Assembly (NCBI RefSeq): GCF_963678635.1
Contig: NC_087066.1
Span: forward strand, 20,617,996-20,681,995
Length of the DNA stretch: 64,000 nt
Source of the DNA: Symsagittifera roscoffensis
Taxonomy: Eukaryota; Xenacoelomorpha; Acoela; Convolutidae
Reading direction: 5' to 3'
Under the pieces are notes generated by a model, which had not been told where the DNA came from, ran no database searches, and was given only the letters and a program-made list of their open reading frames with translations. Shown here one piece after another: positions 10,176-25,300 of this stretch. Made by a program: the position numbers and the translations under genes. The first letter of the stretch is position 1. Each line of letters opens with the position of its first letter.

Positions 10176-10374
10176 ATGGTATGTCTTTGAAGGACTTGAC
10201 TGCCTTGTGGATGTTCTTGAAAGAGTTGGTGACACATGTCTCCACTTGTTCTGCGTCCACACTCTCGAGCACGTCGTTCATCCATGATTCGTACCACTTG
10301 GCCCAGTCCGAGGCTGTCATCCACAGGTTGCGGAAGGGCTCGAAGTCCCTGATCAGTTTGTTCACCACGTCGTA
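10176..10374 (-). CDS. DNAH1: DNAH1 exon 15 (last in window), linker start
   Basis: Residues 998-1063. Acceptor CTCTAG|TAC, donor CCAT|GTACGT, phase 1. Encodes the linker-region block FRNLWMTASDWAKWYESWMN. The open frame reads on past the donor for some codons, but those are intron. Confidence 0.94.
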
Positions 10375-13300
10375 CTAGAGTAAAAGCATGAATAAATTAA
10401 GTGAATTGAGTTTTAGAACACGTAGAGAGTTTTTGAACGTGTTTTTGTGTACTATCATCAGGCTAGTCCAAAAAATTACTTTAGAGATCCAATCATGAAG
10501 ATGAAACCATTCACTCCTAGCTAAATTCTCATCACGTTGTCGACAATGATGAGGATGATCATCATGGTCTTCAGTATCATCATCAGCGTCTTCAATACTT
10601 GTGGGTAAACACTTAAATTAGACTAACTCACTCAGCCAGCTTTTTGTCATGAGAAACTGAAGTGGTTGTCTGGGATCCCAAAAATGGAGAACACTATGTA
10701 ATTAATACTGGAATGCGTACATTGGTTACGGGTTGGTCGAACAGTCTCTCCCTCTGGTTGTACAGTTGAGCATCTGTCTGTGCCTGCAGGAGGCTCTTGT
10801 GAACCCTCCTCACCTCATTGCCAATCTCAACCGCCTTCTGCTTGTCAGTGTAGCCCGCGAACCCAGCCACTGTGATCTAAACACAAACAAACGGTTGTGA
10901 TTGTAACTTTACAATAAGATACCAGTCTTTTAGTTGCTATTCGAAGTCCTGTTTTAATTCAATTTTTACATTAATCTTATTTTTTTAACTTAGTTATTCT
11001 TAAAAAAAAGAATGCCAGTGGTATCCTAATCCTTCATTACGAAACTCTTATCATACCGTGAGAATTTGAAGTTCAGACCAATACACGGGCGAAAAACAAG
11101 CTCTCTTCGCTTTCGACTCCAAAAAAGGAAACTTTTCATCGATTTATTGAACGCATTCGCCGAATGTTTTTGTATTGTGACCAGGGCAGATCTACAACCC
11201 CCGCCCTGTATGTGATAAAATTGCAGTTGACAATAGTCCTATCCCTCCTTGAAATGTAGCATCTTTCAGACATACCTGGAGTGAATCGATCTTTTCCTGG
11301 AATGAGGCCTGGTCTGTCTGCTGTAAAGTGCGGAACCTCTCCTCGTCCGCCAGCAGATTGTCCTCGGTTTGTGCCACCTGCTCCTCGATCTTGTTGGGCC
11401 AGAACAGAGCTGTGTACTTAGCATTGAAGTCATCCTGGGACCTAGAGACGAAAAACATGTCAATTGATTTCAAATACGACTAGCGGTTCTCCGCAAAGAG
11501 CTGAACAGCTGGTATGTTTGTTTCTTTTTCGTTCGCGGATAAATCGTGTGAACTAACTAAGTAATAGTTCTGAGACGAAACGGAAATTCTATCAAACTTC
11601 TTATCTAAACTTTTCTTGGATGTGTTAAGATTAATCAACACTGAGGCGAAGCGGAGTTTCGCAACACTTGCTATGCAAAAACACATTGCGCTACAAAATA
11701 GTGAATGAAAAAAAAGACAACAAAAATCTGAATAATTATGTTGGATAAAATTACTTAAAAAAATAACGTGGCAAAAGTTGAAAAATTACAGCTACAAAAA
11801 CTTCATAATTGTATCGAATGAAGTTCACAAACAGCCCTGAAAAAATGGAAATCACGACCCATCCAAACTGAAACACATAAACCCAAACGGATATATTTTG
11901 CACTCGAAATTACGCAAATTAAGTTGACTCTTTCGATATAAAATAAACTGAAACTGAAACCTAGAAAAAGGAAGCCTAGAAGCATCTATTTTCAGTAACA
12001 AAAAATACAAATAGTTATAAAAAGTCACTCCCACTAAGCAACTTTTTTATATAAATTTTCAGTTTTATCATTACATTTAAATTACTATGGCCTGTGATTA
12101 GTGATGTCCAACATTAAAACTTTCAAAAACGGCTTCATATTAAGTTTTGTCTTTTTTGAAACGCAAAATTGATACCTAAATGGTTAGTTAACCTATTTTG
12201 TCGAAAAAATATCGTTTTCTCCTGGCACCTTCAAACAGACCGACGGCTTAATGCTGAGCGTTTATCAATATCTGCATTTATCAATATCTGCATGCCATAT
12301 GTAACTGCTTTGCCATGGCTATGGTTCATTATGGTTCGGTTGCTTCATTAGGGGTACTGTCTGTGGACTACTCACAAGTTGTAGTTGAACTCCTCAATGA
12401 GCTGATAGTCTTCCATGGCCTTGTCTATGGTCTCCTTGTGCTTCTTGATCTCAACAGGGATGGTGGCGATCCACTCCCGCATCTCTGTCAACTCCTCGAT
12501 CGTGTTCGGCTTCTCGTGCAGCTTGCGAGAGATCAGTTTGAACTGCTCACACGACTAAACAACACCACTGATAAAATTTCATGGAATACAGTGCTGATTT
12601 AAGTTATCCGGACCAAACGCATTAAATTAGAAATTTGAAACGTGTTTTTCTCAAATTGGGTTGACTTTAGGTAAAAAATGATGAAGACAAAACTTGATTA
12701 AAATTTCAGCAGAACAATAATGGTGCAATTTATTTTGCAAAATTTAGGCACAAAAAGTTACCCCAAATATGCATCATTTTTCATTTTTGGCTGTTTAAGC
12801 TAATCAAAAACTACGCCGAAACAACTTGGTCGATCAATTGCATAATTGAATCAAAATGAGCCTCTTAAGTAGCCCAACAAACTTTAAGAAGGGTATACTC
12901 TCCAGGGTAGCAGAAAAGGTATACTCTCCAGGGTATAGCACGAACCGAGAATATTTGTTTTTTTAAATCAAACAGGACATACAACTCACAAAAGAGAAAA
13001 ACAATTATATTATTTGCAGCGAATAACAGTCCTGAGCTATACAATTATTGCCTATAAGATAAGTTTTTAGACTGAGAAACTATCGTAGAAATCCAACATT
13101 TATTACAAAGTTCAATGTCTATTCAAAATTGCTTTTAAATGCCTCTGTAATAATCGGCCATACATATCTTTTTGATCATGCCAATTTATTATTGGCTTCT
13201 TGAAGACACCACTCGATAGGCAGCTAACGGGCCTTTTTGGTGTTCTTCCAGGATAGGGTTTTTTGGTGGTTGTGATTTGTGTAGAAAATAATAGAGTTTG

Positions 13301-16300
13301 TTCCCCACTTCAAAACGGAGCTTCGCGTCATTTTCGATACAACGTGAGCGTAGCATTGCAACCTACCGAAAGTACAATGAGATAGAAACAACTAAGTCGA
13401 AAAAAAACATCAAAAAAATCAGACAAGGAATACAACCACCAGCATTAAGCAAGCTTTTAGTGTTTTCCGAGCATTCACTGAGCCGACAACACGTGGTTAA
13501 ACGCTAATCGATTCGGAAACAAAAGATGCCAATTGAAATTGTTGTCATATAAAAACAACATTTTTGTTTGGAATAACAAAAAGTTCAATCTCAAAAAAAC
13601 GGACGAGAAATACAACCACGAGCAATAAACAAACTCTTAGTATTTTCCAAGCGTTTACTCAGTCAACAACACGTGATTAGATCCCAATTGATCCGAAAAC
13701 AAATAATGCCAAAAGAAATTGTTGCCATATAGAAACAAAAACATTTTTTTTGGAAACACTAAAAAGTCAATCTCAGTAAAACAGACGAGAAATACAATCA
13801 CCAGCATTAAACAAAGTTGTAATTTTTTCTGATCGTTCACTACTGAGCCAACAACACGTGGACAGACGCCAATTGATCCGAAAACGAAAAATTTTGAAAT
13901 TCCAGAGAAATGCTGAGCCATTAAAAAGTTTTTTTTTAAACGTTTATACTAGCAACCCACCTGATTTGATCAAAATAAAAATCATAAAATTTTATCTTTC
14001 AGCCGATGCAAAACCATTTCACTAAACCAACGAATTAAGAGCCAAACTCCTTGAGGTGAATAAAATTTCTAAGCGAAAACAAAACAACAACAAAAAAAGA
14101 AAATATACGAGTCAGGGGTAGTAAAATTATAAAACCACAAGAGTTTATCAACGACACTTAAAATTACAACAAAAAAGCGCACAGCCTAAAAAATTGTGGT
14201 ATGGCATTCAAGCCAACAGAATATAAATCGACAAACTATAATCCGTTTATTCAACTTTTCCCAGAAAAAAATTCAATTTCAGACACTGAAAAAAACAAGG
14301 TCCGGAAGGGATATGAAACCCAGACTATAGGTCGCAAAAGGAACCGCATAACCTTCAGGCATAAAAATTAGGGGCCTGAAAATTGAAAAAAAAATTGATA
14401 ATTAAGCAGCTCAATTTCAATTACAAATGTGTAAGAAAAGTTGCTTACGGGAAAACAAGTCTATTTCCCGGTTAAAAGATATTTGCTCTCGCAAGTGTAA
14501 CACATAAGCCAAGCGAAGCTTCGCGCCACTTGCAATAAAAACACAAACATAAAAATAAGAGCCAATTAAAAATCAAAAAATAATCCTAACAAATTAATCA
14601 TAATAAATAACTTAAAAATGAAACGTCGAAAAAAATTTTCAGTAAAAAAAATGAAAAATGGTTGAAAAAAGTACTAGGTGAAACAAATATTTCGTATGTC
14701 TCAATTAAAGATAACTAGGGGCCCAGCTTAAGCTGAAAGTACGTGAATCAAATTTTTTCAATTTATTATACTGATGCGGTACGAAATGCGTTACTTCAAA
14801 ATAGGACTTTGTTCAATCCTTAGTTGTTTATGTACAAAATTAACTGAGAAAAATGAAAATTTTGCAATAAAGAAACTTTCGAAGGATATCACATTTCGCT
14901 TACAAAAACTTGAGAAATCTCCACTTCTGCAGGAAAAATTCTTGCAACCAATTCTTTCGATTGAGCGTTACGTCTCAGATTCGATAGGGGGGCTTTTAAG
15001 AAAATTCAAAAAGTTTCTAAAAATGGTCAGATGTTCCAAAACTCGTTTTTCCGAAATCAACGAATTTTTTTCTGAAAAAGCATGTCTCGAGCGCTGAACT
15101 AGAGAGAAGATCCTAAACCTGTTTTCTCGATTGAACACTTAATGTGAGAATTGACACGGTAAGTCAAAACGGTTCCAAAAAACGGTAAAAGTCTCAAAAC
15201 TTTGAGTTGTTTGAAGTCCATAATGTTTTCTTGAAGAAATTGGGCGTATCCAAGTATACACGTAGGCTTCCAAGCACCTCATGTTTTGATTACACTTATG
15301 ATAACAAATTTGGCAGTATTGAGAAAAGACCAAAAAGGCTGTAGACAGAGGGGTTGAGTAAAAAAGACTAGGGAAGTAGTCAGACACACAGAGAGTAGAA
15401 GGTCTTCCCATTGGTACCCTCTGTTTTAAAAATTTGTTAAATCGTTTTTGAGAAAAACTAAACTTAGCAAAAAGTGAAAAAAATTTCCAAAGCGTATCAA
15501 AACAAACCAGAAAACCCAATCCGATACATTTTCATAATATCTGTTTTTATCAAACGGAAACTCTAGGCAAAGATGCTAAGCAAACATTTGATTTTTAAAT
15601 TATTAACGAAAACAAATTTATGAAGCGGAAACAAAGCCGGCAATCTATGAAGAGACACCAGTTGAGCCGAAATTTTTTTTAAAAAAAAACTTTTAAAAGT
15701 TGCAAGTCCCCCCTGACACTACATACATAACACTTGACTTGCAACTACCATGATATTATCCGACAAAACAGATAAACGAAAGTCTGACAAATCAACGTTT
15801 ATCGGAAAAAAATTTTCAATTGCACACATACTGAAAAAAATGACATCGCCCGGGCTTCGAACGAAAGACCTTAGGGTGCAAAGCATCGGCGTTATCTCTT
15901 GTCCCACTGGCAAGGACCCTGAGAATTGATAAGGTTCAGTAATAAAGCAAGTTGAAAATTTGTAAGAAAAGTAGTTTAGGGAAAAAGTCTACTTCCCGAC
16001 TACAAGACACTTGCTTTCGCAAGTGTGACTATTTCCCATTAGAAGTCTGAAAATTTGCACACTTACGTCATCCGCTTGAACTCTGAGTTTCTTAGCCAGC
16101 AGTTCCAGCACAGCATTGGCCAGATCGCGACACTTCTTGGACAGGTTCTTCCTAACTGGCTCGACGTTCACATAGAAGGGTCCGATTACGACGTTGCTGG
16201 GCAACAGATTTTCCAGTCGCTCTTTCTCGGCCAGGAATCGATCCACTTCTGCTTTCACTTCACTCGCACTGTGCTCTTGGCCGTCGTACTCCCTAGCAGA

Positions 16301-19300
16301 TAGCAGAATTATTACGTTATATTTATTATACTTTTAAAGCGTAATATGAACTGGCATAGAAATGTTGGGTTGTACCTGTGAAACTAATTTGGAAGGAAAT
16401 GATCTCTACAATTTGAACACAATTTTTACATTAGACTCGCTTAGGTAATTTAATCCGCTTAAGTTAACCCAATCCCTAGGTGAAAACTGTCAAGTTAGAT
16501 TTTTTTAGCTGAAACCTTCTTTGCTTCCTTGAGCTTTAAATTGAGGTTGGCGAGTTAGTCCAGGGGAGTCGTGAGATTTGAAAACTTTTCGAGGGATATC
16601 AATTAAAGAAAAACATATTCCTTAATTAAATCGCACCCAGATATATTCTAAAATCCACATCAAGATAGCTGGATCAAATTCAGCAGAGAAAAAAGAGAAC
16701 TAGCAAAAGTAATATTTCAACAACATGGTGATTTTACCTTTCCAATCTAAAAATTATTTATTTATGACATTGTACAAATTTGTTTGATTTTGAGCATGGT
16801 TTTTCAATGAGCATGATTTTAGGGGTCCAGATCTGAGTATACTTATACGCTTTTCTGAAAAGAAAGCAATCATATTGATAAAAAGGTCTAATTCACTTTG
16901 AACAGACCAAGCATGAAATACACGTGGTAAAATTATAACCATGAACAAAAACTGCATTAACTCGCCAATGGTGTTTTGGTTAATAATAAATAATTACATG
17001 CACTTTGTAATACTACTAGTGAAGCTCGAAAAGTTAATAAACAACAAGTAAAATTCTTAAGAAACATATACTCTATTTAATCCTGAAAAAAAAAGTTTCA
17101 ATTCCTGATAGTTTTGGAACCATTGAAAATATTTTCTGGCGTTTAAGGAAGTGATGGAAATGTTAAGTTTTAACGAAACAAAAAAACATACCGTCATTAA
17201 ATAGTCACAGAGACTCGTTTAGAAAACAAAGCTTACATAGATTACAAAGAACTCAGAGATAGATGGCATATTACATGTCTGCATGTTGTAGTTCAACCGA
17301 CTTCTCACTCTTTGTTTTCGGTTCAATCGCCGAAAATGTGGCCCCATTCTCTTTGCGACGGGTTCGGCAAAGACTATTCACAAATCAGTTCTCAGTATGG
17401 TGTAAAAGAATGTAAAACGTACGCCTACGTTATTCAAAGCATAATTTCAAATCATGTAAATTATTCGATAGGCAAAGCAAATCACAAAACTGAACTAAAA
17501 TTGCCGTAGTTGAAATTGGGCTTCAGAAAAAAAAAATACCGAGCAGAATTATTCCCTCACTTTCTTTGCAAGTCAGAATCTTAAAAACAAAACAACTCCA
17601 AAATTGAAAACAAGCGTTTTATTGAGTCAAAACATAAGTGAATACATGCGGCCATAATTGATTGATTCCAAGAAATCTGTTAGTAAAAAATTGTCATAAA
17701 GCAGCGAAAACTAGGAAAGATAAGGTTGAACATGACAGCTTGTACACGCGCAAAGACCTGAATATTGTCATTTTTGAAAACCAAATATATATATATTTTT
17801 TAATTATTGCTTCAGCGCCGTGTTAAGTACGAAGTGGTATAGTTTTCATCTAGTAATCGTCATTTGGGCATTTGGGTCGAATCGCTCGGCTCAATTCAAT
17901 TTCCAAAAATTTCAGAGCTGGATTAATTCTTCGCTTGCGCTACGCATTTAAAAACCCTTAATTGTCTGAATGCCAATTTATCTGTGACGATTAGTTGCTG
18001 GTAAAGAAAATTAAAAAACCATAAATTGTAAAAAGCCACAATATCAAATATCAAGTGTGAAAATTTGAGAAGTACGGATTTAAAAAGACCAATTGGCTTA
18101 CTTCAATTCAATTTGCAGCAATTTTTTTTAGAGCGGCATAATTTTCCACGCTTAAAAAAGTCCAGCCCGCATAAATTTTTCAACAGCATGGTCAAAATGG
18201 CAATTTTCAAACCCCGGAAGCTTTACGAAAAAATCGAAAGTAAAATCATATTTGTATATTTGAACTCAGTGAGTCAAATTTCGAATTAGGTATAAAAACA
18301 ATTTTCGGTAAAAACTATTATTCCGATATCCGAAAATTGACTGAATAAAAAACACCCCAAACATAAGTAATCCGCATTTCTTCGAAATAAGCACCCAATA
18401 ATTTTACTAAATTGTCCAAATTTTAAATTTTGAGCTCAGAATATAGACATACTTTAGATGATATAAAAAATACAGCCACTCACGATTAGATAAAAACTCG
18501 AAATTTTTCAGGTTACATAAAAACTCGAAAATACCTACCCTAGCGCAAATAATCTGAAATTTTTTGGAACAGTAGCTCAGTAACCTTAACAGTAAGTTTT
18601 ATGTTAGCCAAGAATTAAAACAGCCAGTAAACAAGGGGGGAATCAATGAACTCAAGAAACCAAAAAAAAACGACTGATTATTTTGAAACTACTGAAAAAT
18701 ATATATAACCTAAAAGCTATTTTGATTTTCAAGAATTTTTGCAAAATTAAACACTTAACAAGACTGCTCGTATCAAGGCGAAGCCCTGAATGTTCCGACT
18801 GCCTTTTAAGGTTTTATGAAGCAGTAATAACATTAAAAAATTAAATGTATTAAAATAAAATGAAATTTTTTTTATGAAAATCGCCCCACACGCCATATTA
18901 AGTAGAAAAGGATAGATTTCGCTCCTTGTAACAAATCAATTATGGCAAATAAGCTTCTTTCAACCAATTTCGAACGATTTTAAGACGGATTAACTCTCGC
19001 TTACGCGTTAATAGCGCGAAATATATCGCGAGTTAATTGTCCCAAATTGGCCAAAATGGCAATCTTTAAACCCCCATAATGTTACGAAAAATGATCACAG
19101 GTGAAATATCTTTTCAAATTTGAGCTCAGGGCAACAATACCTTTTGAATGATATTTAAAAAATCCATCAAAAATGGCTAGTTAAAAAGTCGAAATTGTCT
19201 GAAGAAAAAAAACCCCACCACGAGCACAAATATTCCGTTACTTTCGTATCGAAAGTCGGAACAATAAAAAAAATAGCCGGGTCAAAAATTCTAACTATCC

Positions 19301-22300
19301 CGCTGGGAACTTTGAAAACTAAAATTTATTTTGAAACTTAAAAACATTCAAGTTTTTGTTCGCGCCATTTTCACTTCCACTATTGAAGAGCATAATTAGT
19401 CTTCCAATTAGGTTTTTAATTTAAATAGATTTAAAAGGAAACCAAAAGTCAAATAGTGAAGAATTAAATTTAAGCGTGAATAAGATTTATAAGTTTTTCC
19501 TGAATAAAAAAAATAATAACATTGAAATAAGGCCCACTCCACTCCGTTCACTGACATCTAAAAAGAAACAAAATGCCACAATTTGAGTCTTAAACTTGAA
19601 CCATAGCAAAAAATAGCCAAACTAAAACTGAAAAAGATAAACATAATGAAATATCAAATTGAAGTTCAAAACAAAGACGCTACAATAACATCTTATGATG
19701 TCAACTATGATGGTGTCATATTGCTATAGCCTTACTTGATGTATGCCTGTATGTCGGTGTTGATAAGTTCCAGGAACTGTTCGTGTGCCCTGGCATATCC
19801 TATCAGAGGGATCTGAGCCTGTCTGATTGCTCTGACCATATCATCTCTCAGCTGGTCTATGTGTTTCTCATGTTCGCCCACTGATTCGAGGAGTGCAATG
19901 TCCGCCCAGAAAATATCCTTCATCACAAACTAAAACAAAACAAAGATAGTCGGATACTGTGCAAGTAACACAGAATGTTTCCGCCACAGCTTTTTAAGTA
20001 ATAAATTCAAAAACTATAAAAAATTGAAACTTATTTCATTTTTGCGCCATGTTTTCTTTCGTTTTTTTTCAGCAAGGGTGATTGAATTAAGTTGAAAAGG
20101 TGCAAAAATTAGAGCAATTAGTGACTTCTATTATTTGTGAGGTTTCAATTATTGGCGTTTAAACAACTAAAACATAGTCCATAAGCAACTAAGAAATTCA
20201 TACCGGACGCAAATGTAATCAATTTTAATAGTGTAGAAAATTGTAATAAAGAGCGTTAACTTGGGGTCTTTCAACTTAAACGGCTCATCTTTGAAAATTC
20301 AGAAAATGAGAAACATGAATTAAGATTGCTTGCATCTGATAGGTTGAAATTAAATAAAAAACCAATAAACTTGGTTCAATTATTCATTCGTTTACATTTA
20401 CATTATTTTTAGAAGGTTATTTTTAGGTTTTAGAAGACAGAGAAACTTACTTTTTCTAGCTGTGGCACTTCCTGTGTGGACTTGATGGCAGAGTCGAACA
20501 GGGACACTAGCATGCTCTCGAAGTGGGGCAGATTGACATTGTAGTGGGATCCCTCCTGGTCTAATGCCAACTCCACGGAGAACAGGGGGTTCTTCTTAGG
20601 CCTACACAGATCACGTACGTAAAGTTAACAAAAGGAATTAGTTAATTATAGTTATTATTGATCATGACTGGCTCTTTTAGAATTTGAATGGAATAAAGTT
20701 ATTTAATTGATGCAATTCAAACGGAGCCAGAGAAACGAATGAAGCAAGATATTCAAAAACAAAATATCCATACAATCAAACTCTATAAACGCAATTCTGT
20801 CAATCTACGAAATTGATGAATGAGAGCTGAAATCAAAAATTTCCAACATGTAAGCATTATCGGACAGTTTTATGTTTGATCAAATAATCCCTCAGAAAAG
20901 TGACTTTTTTGGGCCAACATATTGTTTCTGGGATTGCGTTTCGCAATAGATCCAAAATTCTGATTTCGAATCATGGCTCCGCTTTATTCTCTTGAAAACA
21001 TGACAGCTGAGAACAAATCACAATGGCAAACTCAATCCATGCAATTTGCGCAAACTCGTGATTTCACAACAATCTCTTTACTCACGATAGATTATTCTCG
21101 TCTCGGCTTTCTTCAAACTCATCGCTAGCAGAAGACAGTTTGTTTCACAATTCGAAACTGATCATTTAAAAACTTGAAGAACGAATTACGCAGCTCAAAA
21201 AATTAAGTGATGCTTGATGAAATGTCAATAGATAATTTGCACCTCACAATGATGACTTTCGTTTGCTGATTTTTAAGATCGCCAAGAGCTAATTGTTAAA
21301 TTAAAAAAGACGCGAAAGTTTTTATCGGCTTCTTGGATATAGAACTGATCATCCAATAAAAAGACTACTTAATTATTTTTAAGAGCAAACAAATTTGCAG
21401 AGGTTAGTTGGAGCTGATTTTAGAGGGACCGTTTTTGAACTCGATTTATCAAGTAAGTGCAGGGGCGGATCTCGGATTATCTCAACGGAGACGAACTTTC
21501 ACAAAAATTTGAAAGTTTTGGCTAGAAAATAATGCATTTTTCCGCGTTTACCCTTTCAATTTAGTTTATCTTGTTGTCCACGACACAAGGGTAGATCTAA
21601 GATTTTCTCGAGGGTAGCGAGCGGCGGATTTTCAAAAAATTTTCGAATTTTGTCGACAGTCTTTTTTTAGGTCGACCAAATTGATTTTTACGAGCACTCC
21701 ATTGAAGAAAAAAAACAGGCCAAAAAAAGGTCTTTTCAGGCACTTTTCGGAAAATTTTGGCCAAAGAAATTGCGTTTTTTTGGTGCGCGCCCCCCGTTAA
21801 AATAAATACATATTGGCGCCTCTAGAAAAATTTTAAGGTTGGTCGGCTAAAAAAGGATGACGTAAAATAATACCAAATGTGGTACCCTTTGATTGGTGAG
21901 TGAGTCGAATCTCTGAATCCCCCTAAATCCGCCCCTGAATAAGTGCATTGACTCTTTCGGTCAGTTGAGTTTAAGTTGAACAAGCTGGGCGATAATTCCA
22001 TCTATGAAATGTGATGATGATTTCTCACTTGAAAGGGGATGAGTGAAGGGGCGTGTCCCAGGTGAACTCCTTCTCGTCCAGTTTGAGAGTGGCCACAGAG
22101 GCGTCCACTATCATCTGCACAAAGGACACCAGACTGTCCTGCACCAGGAACCGCAGAGAGTCCTACCCAGTAAATACAAACAAATTAGCAATCAGCGTGG
22201 AACAGTCACTAGAATCACTGTCACTAGAATCTACGAGGTTTCGTGGTGGTAGTTTTTGTTTCGAGATAATCGATGCTCGAGAAATACTTGTCGCCGTGCC

Positions 22301-25300
22301 AGAGAGTTTCTTTAGTTCTACAGAAGCACGATTTATAAGGGGATACATATTCTTTGGTAGGGCGGATGTCGGGAAGGAGAAAATTTGCAGGAAAGAGACA
22401 GTTTACCAATTGATCTCGCAAAAGCCAACTGTTTGCTTGAGGAGTGGAAGATGATAACTTGACCCACTCTTTGCAAAGTTTTAAATAATACATTGTGCTC
22501 ATTTTTTTTTTCATTTCAATTTTTAATTCTGCAATCAGATCAAAATCAACTAGCCTGCATGCAGAATTTGACCATCTCCATGAACTTTTTCAACTTCGAA
22601 ATTTGGTACACTTCCCAGTTGGTCTCGTATAGATTGAACCAGCCACGGCCCACGTCACGAAGAGCTGCTCGAATCTCATTGGTCAACGAGTTCTTCCACT
22701 GGTCTTGTAGGAACAACGAGACTGTTGACGTCATTTGATCTTGGGTCTGAACAAACTCCTCTACTTTCATCTGCTTCAGAATGGGCACGTGGAAAAGGCA
22801 TTTTCCCGACACTTCGTTGCACTCCGCGCGCACTTTCATGATGGCGGCGATTGCTTCTGTCCGAGTGAGAATGGACTCGAAGGTGAAAGCGTCGAACTTG
22901 GCGGGGAAATCAACTTCTGGCACGTCTGGGTGGCGACCTAAGTCGTACATGTTTTCAAACAATCCGCAAAACACTTTAATTAGTTTCAATACTTAACGTA
23001 TATAATTTGAAGAAGCAGAATAAAAATAGGCTTGAAGCAAAAGTTAAATGGGACAAAAACCTATCAGGTTGAAAAAGACTTTTAGAATCGGTATCTTCTT
23101 CTTTGGAATAAACGTTCTTAAAGCCATTCAAAAATTTCCATTAAAATCTTACTCATGGCAACCAGTTTAGTTACTACTCCTCGTATCTAGGTTTAGAAAT
23201 GACCTTTGTTGACCCTAAATAGAGACAGCTCATTAAAATCAAATGAGAAAAAAAAACACTCACCTTTGACTTGTACAGTTTGAAGTTTGTCCGCTTGCTC
23301 TTTTGGCAGTTTGATGTAAGGATAAGTGGCCTGGTTCTTAGCCACTATCTTGTCAAAAATGAGTCTGTTCAGAGTACGAGTGAAGTCTATGTTGATCTCG
23401 TGTCTCAGTCCCGGGAGAACTGACTGTAATTCCGAGTTGTTCTCCAGCGTCGACTGTTTCGAGAAACACGGGGTTTCTAGAGCGAACTTGCACATTCGTT
23501 TGAATGAATCATCGTCCAGCTGAACAAAATATTCAATTTTATTAGATTTAAATTGAAGTGAATTAATGAATATTATATTCACCAAAAGAATTAAATAATA
23601 TCGTATATGACTTATGAAGTGTGAAAAAAAAATGTACACTGTTTTGCTTCGCAAATGTTTCAAAGAAGGAATCTTACTGTTTTGCTTAAAAAATTTGCTA
23701 AAAAATTTTAAAAAAATTAATTAATTCAAAAACATGCCAAAAAAAAACACAAAAATCAAAGCACGCAATACATAGGCAGACGACAATGGAGTAAAAAACT
23801 GTTATTCAAAACTTAAAAAAAGTTGTCGTAAAAAATTGCCAAAAAGCTTAAAAACCAAAAAGCTTTGAAATTTTGAAACTCCAAGTTTTTATGCCACTCA
23901 GAAAGCTTACACAAAAAAGTGTTTTCACGTTTGAAAGGATGTATTAAGATGCAACTAAATCCATGTCAAATAAATCAAAACCATTTGAATCGGATAAATA
24001 TTTTAAGCAAAACAACGAAAACAAAAAGAAAAATGAAATTACAAAAAATCTTGGCTGATAAATTTACAAATTATAGGAAAAAATCAAACTGAATTTCAAG
24101 TTAAATTGCTTTAAGTAGAAGAAAAATCTAAACTCTGGAAATTACACCGAGAAAAATAAGCAAACAAACAGTTCACCCAGCATTTTTGTCGTCCCGAGCA
24201 TGAGTGTTACCGCTAGGCTAAATGTGCAGATACTGTCATTGATGAAATTTCTCATGAAACGGTTTTCTGGTCAAAATTTTGCTCGTCAAACTCAAGCTTA
24301 GCGAAGAACGCAGACTCTGTTTAAGTATGATTGCACAATTACACAGAGGTCAAGTGGAGCTTCGCACTACTTGCTACTCATCTACCAAAATTTCCTATCA
24401 CGATTTGTTTCAGATGATGTTCTGTTAAGATCAATTCTGTTCTGTTCGAGAAGGACTATTGTAGACCTTAAGCTAGCAGAAGAACAAAAATTGCCAACAT
24501 TACACAGCGCAACTAGGCCAAAAATACTTGGGTAGACCACAGTTCCGGCAAATAAATACGCCCCGATAACATGATCAGAAAAAAATGAAATTTGAAGTTA
24601 ATTAGCCTTCTCACCAAAAAATTGACGCAATTTGAGAATACTAGGCTGATTTAAACTTTGCTATCTGAAACTATCAATTCAGTCTCGAATTCGAACACAC
24701 TTTACCACTGCACTTCTGGACCTACATTTTCCAGGGAACTAAGAAACCAAGCTATCACATGATTCAAGTGATTTTGTGAAACAATTTCTTTACCTGGAAA
24801 AAGTCTATATTGTGATTTGATAATGCTTGTCAATACAGACACGAAACGAAGCTTCGCAGCCTTCGCGATACAACAATGACATGGTAGCATGACAAAAGAG
24901 CTGATTGAAAATGAGACGAAAGCCGCTGTCAAAAAGTTATTTTTATGTTCAAAAAATCTTTATTTATTTTTATGTTTATTTAGCAAAATTTTCAAGTATT
25001 TGTCTCGAATTCTTTAGAATAAAAATCCTTTTGAGAAATATATGCCGATCAAAACAATTATATGTTAAATAAGCGCCGCAACGAAACTTGCGGGGCGGCA
25101 AAAACCGGCACAACTTGAGCAGACACTCGATGATCCGAAAAACCATTTAAAATCCCATTCAAAACACAAATGCATGATAAACTTATTTTTTTCATCGAAA
25201 AAAAAGCAATATGAGGCATATAAGCGATTATCACATAAACCTTGAATTATTTAGCTAGATGACTACAAAAAAAATTATTATAATTATGTCAAATCGGAGT

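Noticed and set aside
11803-12034. Two overlapping 60-codon frames in a DNAH1 intron
   Set aside because: No domain, not conserved, and lie in AT-rich intronic sequence.
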